The notes under the pieces were generated by a model, which was given only the letters and a program-made list of their open reading frames with translations, searched no databases and was not told the DNA's origin. Source: an uncultured Clostridia bacterium (lineage in GTDB: Bacteria > Bacillota > Clostridia > Oscillospirales > Ruminococcaceae). From it: a DNA stretch of 64,000 nt. The stretch lies in contig CANRNN010000009.1 of assembly GCA_947632025.1 (NCBI GenBank), positions 1 to 64,000 of the forward strand, read 5' to 3'. Of this stretch, positions 51,882 through 62,142 are shown one piece after another. Numbering within the stretch: position 1 is the first letter of the stretch; each line of letters starts with the position of its first letter. A program made the position numbers and the translations under genes.

Positions 51882-52398
51882 AAATAAAATACCATGCGGC
51901 GTATGTCGTGACCTTATGCCGCTTGTGAAGGACGGCGTGGCAAGTCCCGAAAGCGAAAGCGCGGTGAGAGATCATATTTCGGAATGTTCCGAGTGCGCCG
52001 ATATTTTCGGCGGGGAGGAGCTTCAGTTTCCTAAATCGAACTCCGAGAAGGTGATTTCAAGAGCAAAGGTAAAATCGGCGGTTTTCGGCACTGCCATGAT
52101 AATTATAGCGTTTTTCGCGTTTGCCGCAAGCCTTGACCTTTTTGTCGGACTGTTTTTAATGCCGTTTATCGGTGCACTCGGATATATGGCGTTCAGGAAC
52201 AAAGCGTTTTTTATCGTGCCGATACTGCTGATAATAATTGACGCGGCAGCGTATTTAATAAATCTTATTTCGGGAAATTCCGAATTTAATTATTCGATGC
52301 TGATACTGAGCGTTATTTTCGCCATGATGGGCTTTATTATCGTGTTTTTACTGAAATTCGCCTTTACAAAGGCTCCGAAAGGAGAGGATAAAAAATGA
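51874..52398 (+). CDS. Putative zinc-finger anti-sigma factor
   Basis: CGVCRDLMPLVKDGVASPESESAVRDHISECSECADIF plus TM segments; overlaps sigma gene. Confidence 0.85.
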   Translation: MNENKIPCGVCRDLMPLVKDGVASPESESAVRDHISECSECADIFGGEELQFPKSNSEKVISRAKVKSAVFGTAMIIIAFFAFAASLDLFVGLFLMPFIGALGYMAFRNKAFFIVPILLIIIDAAAYLINLISGNSEFNYSMLILSVIFAMMGFIIVFLLKFAFTKAPKGEDKK

Positions 52399-53249
52399 TC
52401 AGAAAATTTATTGAAAAGCACAGACTTTTTTTCAGAATAGCGGCGGCAGTTATTGCTTTCGCCATGATAGCGTTCATTATTGATTATGCTATAGAGCTGC
52501 TTGGCAATCCCATCTCGTATTTCGCCGCAAAAAACAACGTTGAAAAATACGTCGCCGAAAATTACGGCAGCGAGGGGTATTACGTTCAAAAAGTCGGATA
52601 TAATTTCAAATTTAAAACATATTACGCGTTCGTCACCAAACCCGATACGCTTGACTGTTATTTCAGTGTTGACTGCGACTGGTGGGGCAGAGTGGCATAT
52701 GACAATTACAAAAGCTCCATAACGGAAAAAGGTAACACATTTGTACGTCTTATGAACGAATACTCCGCTTTTGGGAAAAAGCTGAAAGAGATCCCACATT
52801 TTAAGTATAATGCAAATGCCCTGTCGGAATCAGGAGATCATTTCTCGTTCAGCCTTAAAAATGAATATAATTATAATGATTCAGGTCTTTCACAAGACGA
52901 GCTTCAAATCGACGGCGTGTACAATATCTATGAACTTGGAAAGCAATTCGGACAACTAATTATTTATATTTACACCGACGACCTCTCGCCCGAAAATGCA
53001 GCCGAGATACTGCTGACATTCAGGGAATACGCCGACAAATGCGGCGCGTCGTTCTATACAGCGGATTTGAGCCTGTGCGACAAAACCTCCTCGGAGGGGT
53101 GGAAAAGCTACAATATGCTTGATTTCCGTTATTCCGATATTTATCCTGAGGGCATTGTCGAACGTGTGAAAGCAAATCACGAGCGTACCGAGGAATATTA
53201 CAGAGCAGAGGACGAAAAGCGCCGCCTTGAAGAAGAAAATCTGAAATAA
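52395..53249 (+). CDS. Membrane-anchored hypothetical protein of the sigma/anti-sigma operon
   Basis: Overlaps anti-sigma stop; N-terminal TM; no confident family. Confidence 0.6.
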   Translation: MIRKFIEKHRLFFRIAAAVIAFAMIAFIIDYAIELLGNPISYFAAKNNVEKYVAENYGSEGYYVQKVGYNFKFKTYYAFVTKPDTLDCYFSVDCDWWGRVAYDNYKSSITEKGNTFVRLMNEYSAFGKKLKEIPHFKYNANALSESGDHFSFSLKNEYNYNDSGLSQDELQIDGVYNIYELGKQFGQLIIYIYTDDLSPENAAEILLTFREYADKCGASFYTADLSLCDKTSSEGWKSYNMLDFRYSDIYPEGIVERVKANHERTEEYYRAEDEKRRLEEENLK

Positions 53250-53270
53250 GTAAATACTCCGGATAAAAAA

Positions 53271-53293
53271 TGACCGCCGATTTTCGGCGGTCA
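53271..53293. terminator. Terminator
   Basis: TGACCGCCGA-ttt-TCGGCGGTCA. Confidence 0.75.
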
Positions 53294-53327
53294 TAATTAT
53301 TACATATTACTTCGCGGCGCTCAGGTT

Positions 53328-53984
53328 TCAGATACACTCAACAGGTTCGTTTTCGGACGCTTCGGAGAATTCGGACGTTTCGGAAACGCTTTTCGTTTCG
53401 GCGTAGACTTCAGGCGGAACGACTTCAAAAAGGTTCGTCAGCGTTTCGTGAACACGGCGCTTGTTGTACAAAAAATCGTGCAGCTTCTGAAGCTCTGTTT
53501 CGCCGTTTATAAGGTCTTTGTAGTCCTCACGGCGGAAATATTCAAGCTCCTTCTTCTGCTTTTCAAGGAGTTTTTCGACGTATTCCAAAGCCACGTCGTC
53601 CTTGTTTTTCCCGTTGGAACTTTCCTCTTCGAGATGCTTTGCAAGCAGTTTTTCCTCGTCCGTCACGGAGTTTTCGCCTGTTGCGTTATCCGCAAGATAG
53701 TCCGCGAATTTCTCTAAAAGAGCGTCCATTGAAAAATCGGGAGTTTCTGTATCGCCCGTATTTGCATTATCCGCGGAAGTTTCTTCCGCGTCGGTTTTTT
53801 CGCCTTCGGGAGTCCACGCCGCGACACTCTGTGCCGTAATGCTCTTTAGTGAATCCGAAAACGTCACACCCTGCCCGTGCGAAGCCATAATGCTCTCTTT
53901 AGCGGCTATGCCTTTCTTGACCTTATTTTCTCCTATAGCATGGGAATTATAGCTCTCCATGCGGTATTTTTCCATATTTGTCAT
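53328..53984 (-). CDS. Hypothetical acidic protein (218 aa)
   Basis: Long ORF, acidic and low complexity in the middle; no recognised domain. Confidence 0.55.
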   Translation of the reverse strand: MTNMEKYRMESYNSHAIGENKVKKGIAAKESIMASHGQGVTFSDSLKSITAQSVAAWTPEGEKTDAEETSADNANTGDTETPDFSMDALLEKFADYLADNATGENSVTDEEKLLAKHLEEESSNGKNKDDVALEYVEKLLEKQKKELEYFRREDYKDLINGETELQKLHDFLYNKRRVHETLTNLFEVVPPEVYAETKSVSETSEFSEASENEPVECI

Positions 53985-54031
53985 AATTGTTTCTCCTAAA
54001 AAGATGTCAGATATTACCTTTAGCCGTGTCC

Positions 54032-54766
54032 TCAGCCGTTCCTGTCAAATATCTTTGTGAACAGATTGAGAAAATCATCATACAGCGGCATATAGCTTGT
54101 TCTTATAAGTTCGGCGAATTCGGAATCGCCTGCGACGGCAAGCAGTGGATTTTTCGATCGGTTATCGTAGAAATCGTACATATCATTGAGATAGTCGCGT
54201 GTAAGTCTTGCGTTGTCTAAAGGGCTTGCCTTTCCCGCACCCGAAAGAATACTTTCTGCGTATCCCGAAAGCACTGAAAATCCGTTCGGTCGTGTGTCGA
54301 GCGGCGAAACGGGAACAACAAGGTCATCATAGGAATACGCTCCCAGATAGGCAAGGTCGGCGAGGAAGTTGCAATATTCGGCAGTAGACCTGATTTGCGG
54401 CTGAGTACGCACGCCGCCGTCCACAGGTATATACTCCACGGTATACTGCGTCATATTCGCGAAATCGTGCCGCGAGCGCAGCCACGAAATCTCCTCGTCG
54501 GTAAGCTCGTGCGGCTTGCGCTTATCGGGGTCTATCCCCAATTCCCGCAGTTTTTCGTAGGCTTTTTTGACGGAATTCGCGGACAGTCCCGCCTCGTCCG
54601 TCCACTTATCGGGAGCGTTTTGAAGGAGCGGGTCTGTTTGTTCCTCCGAATCTATCAATCCCGACAGTATCTCGCCGAACGTGCCGCTGTCATTTCGAGA
54701 GCTGCTTCGTCTGACTTGTTCGGCGGCTATCCTGTTTATAAAACCGTTGTTGTGTACTTCGTTCAT
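54032..54766 (-). CDS. Hypothetical protein (244 aa), likely co-transcribed with 53328..53984
   Basis: ORF behind AAGGAGGACTTCAC; no recognised domain. Confidence 0.6.
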   Translation of the reverse strand: MNEVHNNGFINRIAAEQVRRSSSRNDSGTFGEILSGLIDSEEQTDPLLQNAPDKWTDEAGLSANSVKKAYEKLRELGIDPDKRKPHELTDEEISWLRSRHDFANMTQYTVEYIPVDGGVRTQPQIRSTAEYCNFLADLAYLGAYSYDDLVVPVSPLDTRPNGFSVLSGYAESILSGAGKASPLDNARLTRDYLNDMYDFYDNRSKNPLLAVAGDSEFAELIRTSYMPLYDDFLNLFTKIFDRNG

Positions 54767-54903
54767 TGTGAAGTCCTCCTTAATAAGTAAAATGAAAATA
54801 GAAAAGCGTCATTGCGAAAATGAAAGAGAACTCCATTTCTCCTTATACATTATATCGTCAGAAAAAAGTAAAACTTTAGCATTTTATCCAAGTTTTTAAA
54901 AAG

Positions 54904-54927
54904 CTCCCCGAAATCGGCTTCGGGGAG
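54904..54927. terminator. Terminator of hydrogenase gene
   Basis: CTCCCCGAA-atcggc-TTCGGGGAG with flanking A/T tracts. Confidence 0.75.
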
Positions 54928-54938
54928 TTTTGTGTTAT

Positions 54939-56366
54939 TCAGTTGAGTTTCGCTCCGACCGCGTCGCCTATTGTTTCGTGACCGGATTTAGCGTAGTTGT
55001 CCACCGCGGCTCGACCGTTTGCCTCGCTGTGAGTAAGACACCCCGCGCCGCCTATACAGCCGCCCACGCACGCCATTCCCTCAATGAAATTCGCGTCGAG
55101 CACGTTTTTGGATTTTTTCAGCAATGCCGCACGGCACTCTTCGATACCACTGCACGCTATCGCCTTAAGCTCGAAGCTGTCGAGATTTCTCTCCTTAAGC
55201 CCCTGAGCGACAGCTTCCGACAGTCCGCCGCTGCGTCCGAACACTCTTCCGAAATACGAAGCCCCTCTCATCGGAGTTTCGTCCAGAGCCGTTATTTCTA
55301 TATCTCTTGCGTCAAACAGCGCCTGCAGCTCTTCAAATGTCAGTGCCGCGTCGACATACGGCTTCACCTCGTCAAGCTGTACTTCCATTTTCTTTGAGGT
55401 ACACGGTCCGACAAAAATGATCTTCGAGTCCTCGTATTTTTCCTTGATATACTTCGCGATTGTCGCCATAGGCGAGAGATTTCCCGAAATATGCGGCGCA
55501 AGCTCCGGAAAAGCGGATTTTATGTACTTCACGAACGCGGGACAGCACGAGCTTGTAAGGAAGCCCTTTTCCGCAAGCTCCTCGGATTCTTTCTGCGCGA
55601 CCATATCCGCTCCCAATGCCGCCTCGACGATATTGCCGAAGCCGAGCTTTTCAAGTCCCGTTACCACTTGACCGAGCTTTGCGTACTTGAACTGACTTGC
55701 GACAGCCGGCGCAACTATCGCGTAAAGATTTTTCTTCGGCGTTTTTTTCAGCAGGTCGATAACAGTAAGAATAAACGATTTGTCCATTATTGCGCCGAAC
55801 GGGCATTGATAAACGCACGCGCCGCATTCTATGCACTTTTCGTTGTCGATTTCTGCGGCATTATCCTCGGAAATGGAGATGGCGTTTACCTTGCAGGCGT
55901 TCTGGCAGGGGCGCTTCTGGTTGACGATAGCGGAATACGGGCAGACTTTCGCGCATTGACCGCATTCTACACATTTGGACTTGTCTATGTAGGCGACGTG
56001 TTCGTGGTCGAACGAGATAGCTCCCCGCTTGCATACGTCCTCACAGCGGTGCGCAAGACAACCTCTGCACGAAGCGGAAACCGAATATCCCGCCGCGGGA
56101 CAGCCGTCGCACGCTATCTCGATAACCTCGATGATGTTCGGGTTTTCGGGGTGTCCGCCCATAGCCAGCTTGACACGCTCGGCAAGTATTGCGTGTTCCT
56201 TGTAGACGCAGCAGCGCATGGTCGGGGTTTTTCCGGGGACGATAGTTTTCGGAATGTCGACAATATTTTCCAGCAAAGTATTGTCCCATGCCAGTCGTGC
56301 GACCTCACGCAGCACTTTATAATTCAGGTATTGCACCTTGGTGTCGAATTTTCTGATTCCCGCCAT
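54939..56366 (-). CDS. Monomeric [FeFe] hydrogenase, group-B-like
   Basis: Two 4Fe-4S motifs (CVECGQCAKVCPYSAI; CIECGACVYQCPFGAI); H-cluster motifs TSSCCPAFV, FVGPCTSKKME, EGMACVGGCIGGAGCL. Confidence 0.9.
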   Translation of the reverse strand: MAGIRKFDTKVQYLNYKVLREVARLAWDNTLLENIVDIPKTIVPGKTPTMRCCVYKEHAILAERVKLAMGGHPENPNIIEVIEIACDGCPAAGYSVSASCRGCLAHRCEDVCKRGAISFDHEHVAYIDKSKCVECGQCAKVCPYSAIVNQKRPCQNACKVNAISISEDNAAEIDNEKCIECGACVYQCPFGAIMDKSFILTVIDLLKKTPKKNLYAIVAPAVASQFKYAKLGQVVTGLEKLGFGNIVEAALGADMVAQKESEELAEKGFLTSSCCPAFVKYIKSAFPELAPHISGNLSPMATIAKYIKEKYEDSKIIFVGPCTSKKMEVQLDEVKPYVDAALTFEELQALFDARDIEITALDETPMRGASYFGRVFGRSGGLSEAVAQGLKERNLDSFELKAIACSGIEECRAALLKKSKNVLDANFIEGMACVGGCIGGAGCLTHSEANGRAAVDNYAKSGHETIGDAVGAKLN

Positions 56367-56522
56367 AGAATGAACCTCCGTATAATTGCAAATTTACACA
56401 TTATATTATAAACCATTTTCATCAGTTTGTCAAGTGGCGTATGCTGTGCTGTGAAAGGGACGTTGTGCATAATACACAATTTTATCCGGGAAAATTCATA
56501 TAAATTTACACCTCGAATAAAC

Positions 56523-56551
56523 TTGACAAAGTTTCCTTAATTTGTTATGAT
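56523..56551 (+). promoter_or_regulatory. Promoter of the PL9-like surface protein gene
   Basis: TTGACA-17 bp-TATGAT. Confidence 0.7.
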
Positions 56552-56676
56552 AAAATAGAATAGGGTAGAAGCATTTTCTGTGGGGATTTCTGGGACTGAT
56601 TCTCAGATTTTCTGAAAATGAGAACGATGATCCTCATAAAAGCGAAATGTTTTTCCCGATATTTTTAAGGAGGATC

Positions 56677-59600
56677 ATGATGAAGACCAAAAGCATTAAC
56701 AGGGTTATTGCCTTTGTGACGGCGCTGTTTCTTCTGCTGACGTGCTTTGCGTTCAGCCCGATAGTAAACACGCGCGCTCACGCCGCAGGCAGTACCTACG
56801 TTCTTGAGGCTTCCGAGCTTGATAACGTTCAAGATAAGGGAGTTATTAAGGACGGAGAAACCAGAACCGCAGGCACAGATAAGTATTTTACTGTGTACTG
56901 TGGTGCGGACGCAAGATTCGACAAGAGCGAAAAACCGTTTGACGACGGTTACACCGGCGCTCAGAGAATCAACTTCAACGGCGGCGCTGATGCGACTACT
57001 CCTAAGAATGTAGTCGGCTTTACAACAAGCGCGGCGGCTACCATTAAAGTATGGTGGGCTAAAAACGGCGATGATGAACGCCAGATAGCTGTTTTTGACG
57101 CTTCCGGCAATCAGGTAGATGCAACAACAGGTACTGTTGAGAAAAACGCCGCTGCTATTTCTACTCTCAAAGTTGACAAGGCAGGCAAATACTACATAGG
57201 TGGCACTCCCAAGAGCAACTACCTTTTCAAGATTGAAGTGACCGAAGAAGCAGCAGCTCAGACCTTTGAGCTTGACTCCACCGCAAACCTTGCCTCTTTT
57301 AACCAGGGCGATAAGGCAGACGGCGAATCTGAAAAAGCTGGCACGGACGGCTTTTTCACGGTTTATTACAGCGCAAAGACTAAGATCGACAAATCCGAAA
57401 AAACGTTTGATGACGGTTATACCGCTTCTCAGCGTATCAACTTCGGAGGTGCGGGTGATGCGGCTACTCCCAAGAACGTAGTCGGCTTCACTGTAGGCTC
57501 TGCTGCTGAAGTAACGCTATGGTGGGTAAGCAACGGCGACGACCGTCAGATGGCAATTTTCGACAAAGACGGCAAGACTGTTGACATTACCGAGGGCGTT
57601 CATACTAAGAATTCTTTCTTTATTGACAAGTTTACTATTCCCGCTGCAGGTACTTATTACCTCGGCGCGACCAACGGCGGCAACTACATATTCAAAATTC
57701 AGGTAGTCGCGGGCGCGGCTAAGGTAGAGCGCGGCGACTGGAGCAAGGTTGCGGCTCCCGTTATCGCTTCCGCTAAGGACGACGGCGCAGGCAATATGAT
57801 AGTTACCGTTACTGCCGATGTATCCGACAACGGCGGCGATGCAGTGGCTGTTACAATGACCGATTCCAACGGAAACGCGGTCGACACCAAGCGTTCCTCC
57901 GCGACAAAGACTTCTCACGAACTTACATTCACTCCCGACGCTTCGGACGATTATACCTTTAAGGCTACACTTTCCCGCGACGGCGAAACCGACAAGACCT
58001 CCGCTGAGGTCAAGGCTTCTTTCACGCTCCCGCTCGGAAAACCCGCTATCACAAGCGCGACCAGCAAGGGCAACGGCTCTGTAAAGGTCGTATGGACACC
58101 CGTTGACGAGGCTACAGGCTATAATGTATATTACGGCTCGACCAAGGCGGGTACTGCAAAGGCTGATGAAACCACTTTCACCGTAACAGGACTTACTGTA
58201 GGTCAGAAGTATGATTTTACTGTTGAGGCAGTGCGCGACACCGAGGTCGGCGCAAAGTCCGACAAGAAAACCACAGAGGCTACCAAGGACGCACAGACTG
58301 AGTGGGGCTTTATCCGCTACGGTACTTCCACGGACGACAAGAACAACTATGTTGAGGGCGACCTTAACGAAGACGGCAAGATCACTATCGCTTCCACAGG
58401 CGGTAAGGGCAAGTTCCAAGAGGGCAGCAACGACGGTGTAGCGTTCTATTACACGTCCATTCCCTCATCTAAAAACTTCACCATCCGTGCTAAGGTTCAC
58501 GTTGACGAATGGACGCTTTCCAGCGGACAGGAGGGCGTGGGCATCATGGCTATCGACAGCCTGCCCGGAAACGGTTATGGTACGCCTAACTCCACAGACC
58601 TGTTCTGGTCTAATTCCTACAGAGTTGGTATCCAGCGTTTCGCTTACTGGTATGATAAGGAAGCGGGCGTAAATACCGCCGCTGAAAAAATCGGCGATAA
58701 GTATCAGATGAATATCGGTGTCGGTATCCAGACCAAGCTCGGAATGACAAAGGCTAATATCGACGATGTTTACAAATCGGCTAACGGTATTGTTGAATTC
58801 GGTGAGTACGCTCTTGAAACCCTCGCAGCTGACAAGGGACTTGGTGCCGGCACCTATGCCACTATCGGCAACTGCACCAACCCCGCAACATTCAAGAGCC
58901 CCGCTGTAGCAGAGCTTACCGATTTTATCCTTGAGCTTACCAGAAACAACACCGGTTATTTCCTCTCTTACTACACTCCCGATGGCAAACTCGTAAGAAC
59001 TCAGAAATTCTATGACCCGAAGGCTCTCGACCAGCTTGATCCCGACAATGTTTATGTCGGATTTGCTGCTGCGAGAAATATGAAGGCGACAATTTCCGAT
59101 GTAACTCTTACCACTATCGACCCCAAGGACGACAAGCCCGCAGAGGCTAAACCCGCTACTAAGATAACTCCGAAGGTTACTGTCGGTTCTTCAAATGTAG
59201 CTAACTCCGATAAATACCCGCTTCTCGTCAAGGCGAACGTTAAAGGTTCGGCTGACGTTATCGTAGGCGGCAAGACTGTGGCTACCGTTTCCATTGACGG
59301 TACCGACGAGTACGCAAAGACCATAGTTCCTATTTCGGCAGGAACCAACAAGGTTGAAGTAAAGTTCACACCCGATGCTAAACAGGCGCTTCCGGAAAAT
59401 ACTGTTCTTTCTTCGACCGCTCCCATAACCTCAACTATCACTGTTAAGTACGATACTTATCTTGCAAAGCAGAGCAACCTTTATGTTGCTCCCAACGGAA
59501 CAAAGGGCGGCAACGGCTCCAAGGCTCACCCGCTCGACATTTACACCGCTGTAAACCTTGTAAGAGCAGGTCAGACCATCATTCTTATGGAGGGTACTTA

Positions 59601-60777
59601 CAACCTTACTTCTTCCGTATCTATCGAGCGCGGCATCAACGGTACTGCCGAAAATGCTGTTAAGATGATCGCGGATCTTGAAGCAAAGACCCGTCCTGTA
59701 CTTGATTTCGGCGCGAACGCAAATGTTAAAACAGCAGGTCTGCTTGCGGCAGGCGATTACTGGTACTTCTCCGGATTTGATGTTACAAAGTCGCCCGACG
59801 GTGTCCCCGGCGTTATGGTATCGGGCAGCAATTGCACGTTCGACAACATAAAGTCTTATACAAACGGCGACTGCGGTATTTATATCCGCTCTAAGGGCAA
59901 CTCTGCTGATCCTAAGTCCCTCTGGCCCACAAACAACCTCATTCTCAACTGCGAAGCGTTCAACAACGCTGACGCTACGGGTGAGAACGCAGACGGCTTC
60001 GCGGCTAAGTTCTCCGTAGGCGCAGGCAACGTATTCGACGGCTGCGTATCTTACAACAACTGTGACGACGGTTGGGATCTCTACGCAAGAGGCGTAAGCA
60101 TCGAGCCTGTTACTATCAAAAATTGTGTTGCTTACGAAAACGGTCATAATACCGACGGCTCTATCAAGGGCAACGGTAACGGCTTTAAACTCGGCGGCGA
60201 GAATATGCCTGCAGGTCATACCATAATCAACTCTATTGCGTTCAACAATGACGCAAACGGCATTACCTGCAACTCCTGCCCCGATATCAAGATCGAAAAC
60301 TGCACCTCTTATAACAACAAATCTTCCAATGTTACGCTTTACACAGGAAATTCGTCGCTCACGACTAATTTCTCGGTTGACGGCGTCCTCTCATTCAAAG
60401 ATAAGTACACAAGCGAATACGACAGCCTTAAGCCTCAGGTACAGACTCTTGAAAGTCTGATGGCATCTAACAACTTCTACTGGCTCGCAGGCTCTACCGT
60501 AACGGCTGATATGTTCAAGTCGCTGAAATTCGGCGGCAAGATCGCACGCAACGCCGACAACACCATCAATATGGAAGGCTTCCTTGAGCTTACCGACAAG
60601 GCTCCCAAGGATTCCGGCGCTGTTATGGCAGGTACGGCTTCCGCAAACTTCGAGGTAACTCCCGACGAGGAAGTCCCGAACCCCAGAACAGGCGTGGAGA
60701 TAGGCTTCACGATCGCTGTCATCGCACTTGCGGGCGCGGCTGTAGTCGTACTCCTTCTTAAGCGCCGCAAGGTGTAA
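56677..60777 (+). CDS. Large cell-surface protein: signal peptide, two tandem CBM-like repeats, Fn3, PL9-type parallel beta-helix pectate-lyase domain, NPRTG sorting-like tail
   Basis: Duplicated ~140-aa units (KSEK.FDDGYT..QRINF.G.....TPKNVVGF); Fn3 GKPAITSATSKGNGSVKVVWTPV; ENADGFAAKFSVGAGNVFDGCVSYNNCDDGWDLYA typical of PL9; C-terminal NPRTG-TM-KRRKV. Confidence 0.85.
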   Translation: MMKTKSINRVIAFVTALFLLLTCFAFSPIVNTRAHAAGSTYVLEASELDNVQDKGVIKDGETRTAGTDKYFTVYCGADARFDKSEKPFDDGYTGAQRINFNGGADATTPKNVVGFTTSAAATIKVWWAKNGDDERQIAVFDASGNQVDATTGTVEKNAAAISTLKVDKAGKYYIGGTPKSNYLFKIEVTEEAAAQTFELDSTANLASFNQGDKADGESEKAGTDGFFTVYYSAKTKIDKSEKTFDDGYTASQRINFGGAGDAATPKNVVGFTVGSAAEVTLWWVSNGDDRQMAIFDKDGKTVDITEGVHTKNSFFIDKFTIPAAGTYYLGATNGGNYIFKIQVVAGAAKVERGDWSKVAAPVIASAKDDGAGNMIVTVTADVSDNGGDAVAVTMTDSNGNAVDTKRSSATKTSHELTFTPDASDDYTFKATLSRDGETDKTSAEVKASFTLPLGKPAITSATSKGNGSVKVVWTPVDEATGYNVYYGSTKAGTAKADETTFTVTGLTVGQKYDFTVEAVRDTEVGAKSDKKTTEATKDAQTEWGFIRYGTSTDDKNNYVEGDLNEDGKITIASTGGKGKFQEGSNDGVAFYYTSIPSSKNFTIRAKVHVDEWTLSSGQEGVGIMAIDSLPGNGYGTPNSTDLFWSNSYRVGIQRFAYWYDKEAGVNTAAEKIGDKYQMNIGVGIQTKLGMTKANIDDVYKSANGIVEFGEYALETLAADKGLGAGTYATIGNCTNPATFKSPAVAELTDFILELTRNNTGYFLSYYTPDGKLVRTQKFYDPKALDQLDPDNVYVGFAAARNMKATISDVTLTTIDPKDDKPAEAKPATKITPKVTVGSSNVANSDKYPLLVKANVKGSADVIVGGKTVATVSIDGTDEYAKTIVPISAGTNKVEVKFTPDAKQALPENTVLSSTAPITSTITVKYDTYLAKQSNLYVAPNGTKGGNGSKAHPLDIYTAVNLVRAGQTIILMEGTYNLTSSVSIERGINGTAENAVKMIADLEAKTRPVLDFGANANVKTAGLLAAGDYWYFSGFDVTKSPDGVPGVMVSGSNCTFDNIKSYTNGDCGIYIRSKGNSADPKSLWPTNNLILNCEAFNNADATGENADGFAAKFSVGAGNVFDGCVSYNNCDDGWDLYARGVSIEPVTIKNCVAYENGHNTDGSIKGNGNGFKLGGENMPAGHTIINSIAFNNDANGITCNSCPDIKIENCTSYNNKSSNVTLYTGNSSLTTNFSVDGVLSFKDKYTSEYDSLKPQVQTLESLMASNNFYWLAGSTVTADMFKSLKFGGKIARNADNTINMEGFLELTDKAPKDSGAVMAGTASANFEVTPDEEVPNPRTGVEIGFTIAVIALAGAAVVVLLLKRRKV

Positions 60778-60806
60778 TTTCACGCACGGCGTAATTGAAT
60801 AACAGA

Positions 60807-60832
60807 AGCTCCCTCGGCGACGGGGGAGCTTT
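60807..60832. terminator. Terminator
   Basis: AAGCTCCCTC-ggcgac-GGGGGAGCTT. Confidence 0.7.
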
Positions 60833-60858
60833 TTTGTGTGGGAGTTTTTAGCGGAATT

Positions 60859-62130
60859 TCAAAGCTTGACGACCTCGAATCTGTTTTGCATAACAAGAAA
60901 ATTCGGTATATAACAGCGGTTGACCGTCCAGTAGGATATGCCCGCAAGGTCGAATTCGTCCACCAGCGCTAGTTTTGCATTAACGCTGCGCGGGTCGTCA
61001 AACCAGACGACATGGCGTGTGCCGTTTTCGTTGTAATAGAAGTAGGGGGTCTGCGTTTTTTCGTCGTAAAGTATCTCGGAGTTTGTGGAAATAGCAAGCT
61101 CTGTCGCGGCAAGGAAACCGATAGAGGAAGCCGGAGTACCTCTTGTAAACGGAAGCGTCCAGTCATAGCCGTAGTTTGGCATTCCCATAAGTATTTTCTC
61201 TGACGGTATCTCGGTTACGGCATAAGACAGCACCTTGCGAACCTCGTCAATAGGCTGAACGGACATCGGCGGTGAATAAGTGTAGCCCCACTCATAAGTC
61301 ATAATTATGACGTAATCGGCGTATTGCCCCTGCGCGGCGTAGTCGTGTGATTCGTACAGAAGTCCCTGCTGGTCGGCACGGTATTTCGGAGCTACAGCCG
61401 TTATAAGAATAACTCCCTTGTCGTGCAGCCGTTCCGATAGCTCCCGAAGAAATTCGTTGTAGCTGTCTTTGTCGTCGGGCGATATGTACTCCATATCAAG
61501 GACAACTCCGTAGTAGCCTTTGGTATCCTGTTCGCGGATTATGGAATTAAGCAGGTTCTCGCGGTATTCGGGCTCGGCGAGGATACCCGAAAGCGTTTCG
61601 GTGGAAAATGTCCCGTCGCTGATGTTCGTCACCACCATCATCGGCATTACTCCGCTGCTTTGAGCCCGATAGATAAGGTTATCGGCATCGGGCGCCGTAA
61701 TATCTCCCGTTTCGGTGATCGAATAGGAAAACGGCGACAGATACGTTAAAAACGGCAGCACACAGTTCAGTGAATTGTCGGTTATCGACGGATAGGCGAA
61801 TCCGTTGACGACAGCGGGACGGCGGGGAATTTCCTCGACCTGCGGGATAGTTATCACCTCTCCGACCTGAAGAGCTATCGGATTTGCGTTGGGATTAGCG
61901 TCGATAAGCGTTTCAAGCGGTATCCCGAATTCCTGAGAAATAGAGTACAGTGTCTGTCCCTCGCGTATGACGTATCTTTGCGAATCCGACATAATGACTA
62001 GATTTTGCCCGACCACGAGAGCATTGGGGTTTCTCAGCATATTGTCTGACGCTATGCGGTTTATCGGAACTCCGAACCGCCGTGATATCTCCGTGAGCGT
62101 ATCGCCCGCCTCAACAGTATAGATGTACAA
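60859..62130 (-). CDS. LysM-containing glycosyl hydrolase family 18 protein (spore SleL/YaaH-like)
   Basis: Two LysM (YTVEAGDTLTEISRRFGVPINRI; YVIREGQTLYSISQEFGIPLETL); GH18 core with GVVLDMEYI. Confidence 0.9.
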   Translation of the reverse strand: MYIYTVEAGDTLTEISRRFGVPINRIASDNMLRNPNALVVGQNLVIMSDSQRYVIREGQTLYSISQEFGIPLETLIDANPNANPIALQVGEVITIPQVEEIPRRPAVVNGFAYPSITDNSLNCVLPFLTYLSPFSYSITETGDITAPDADNLIYRAQSSGVMPMMVVTNISDGTFSTETLSGILAEPEYRENLLNSIIREQDTKGYYGVVLDMEYISPDDKDSYNEFLRELSERLHDKGVILITAVAPKYRADQQGLLYESHDYAAQGQYADYVIIMTYEWGYTYSPPMSVQPIDEVRKVLSYAVTEIPSEKILMGMPNYGYDWTLPFTRGTPASSIGFLAATELAISTNSEILYDEKTQTPYFYYNENGTRHVVWFDDPRSVNAKLALVDEFDLAGISYWTVNRCYIPNFLVMQNRFEVVKL

Positions 62131-62142
62131 TTCTGTCCCTCC

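Noticed and set aside
55491-56411. 306-aa plus-strand ORF opposite the hydrogenase
   Set aside because: Hydrogenase motifs on the minus strand are unambiguous; plus-strand frame is a shadow.
57517-58419. 300-aa minus-strand ORF inside the PL9-like gene (also 59431..60219)
   Set aside because: Antisense shadow ORFs of a long coding frame; Cys/Val-rich composition without domains.
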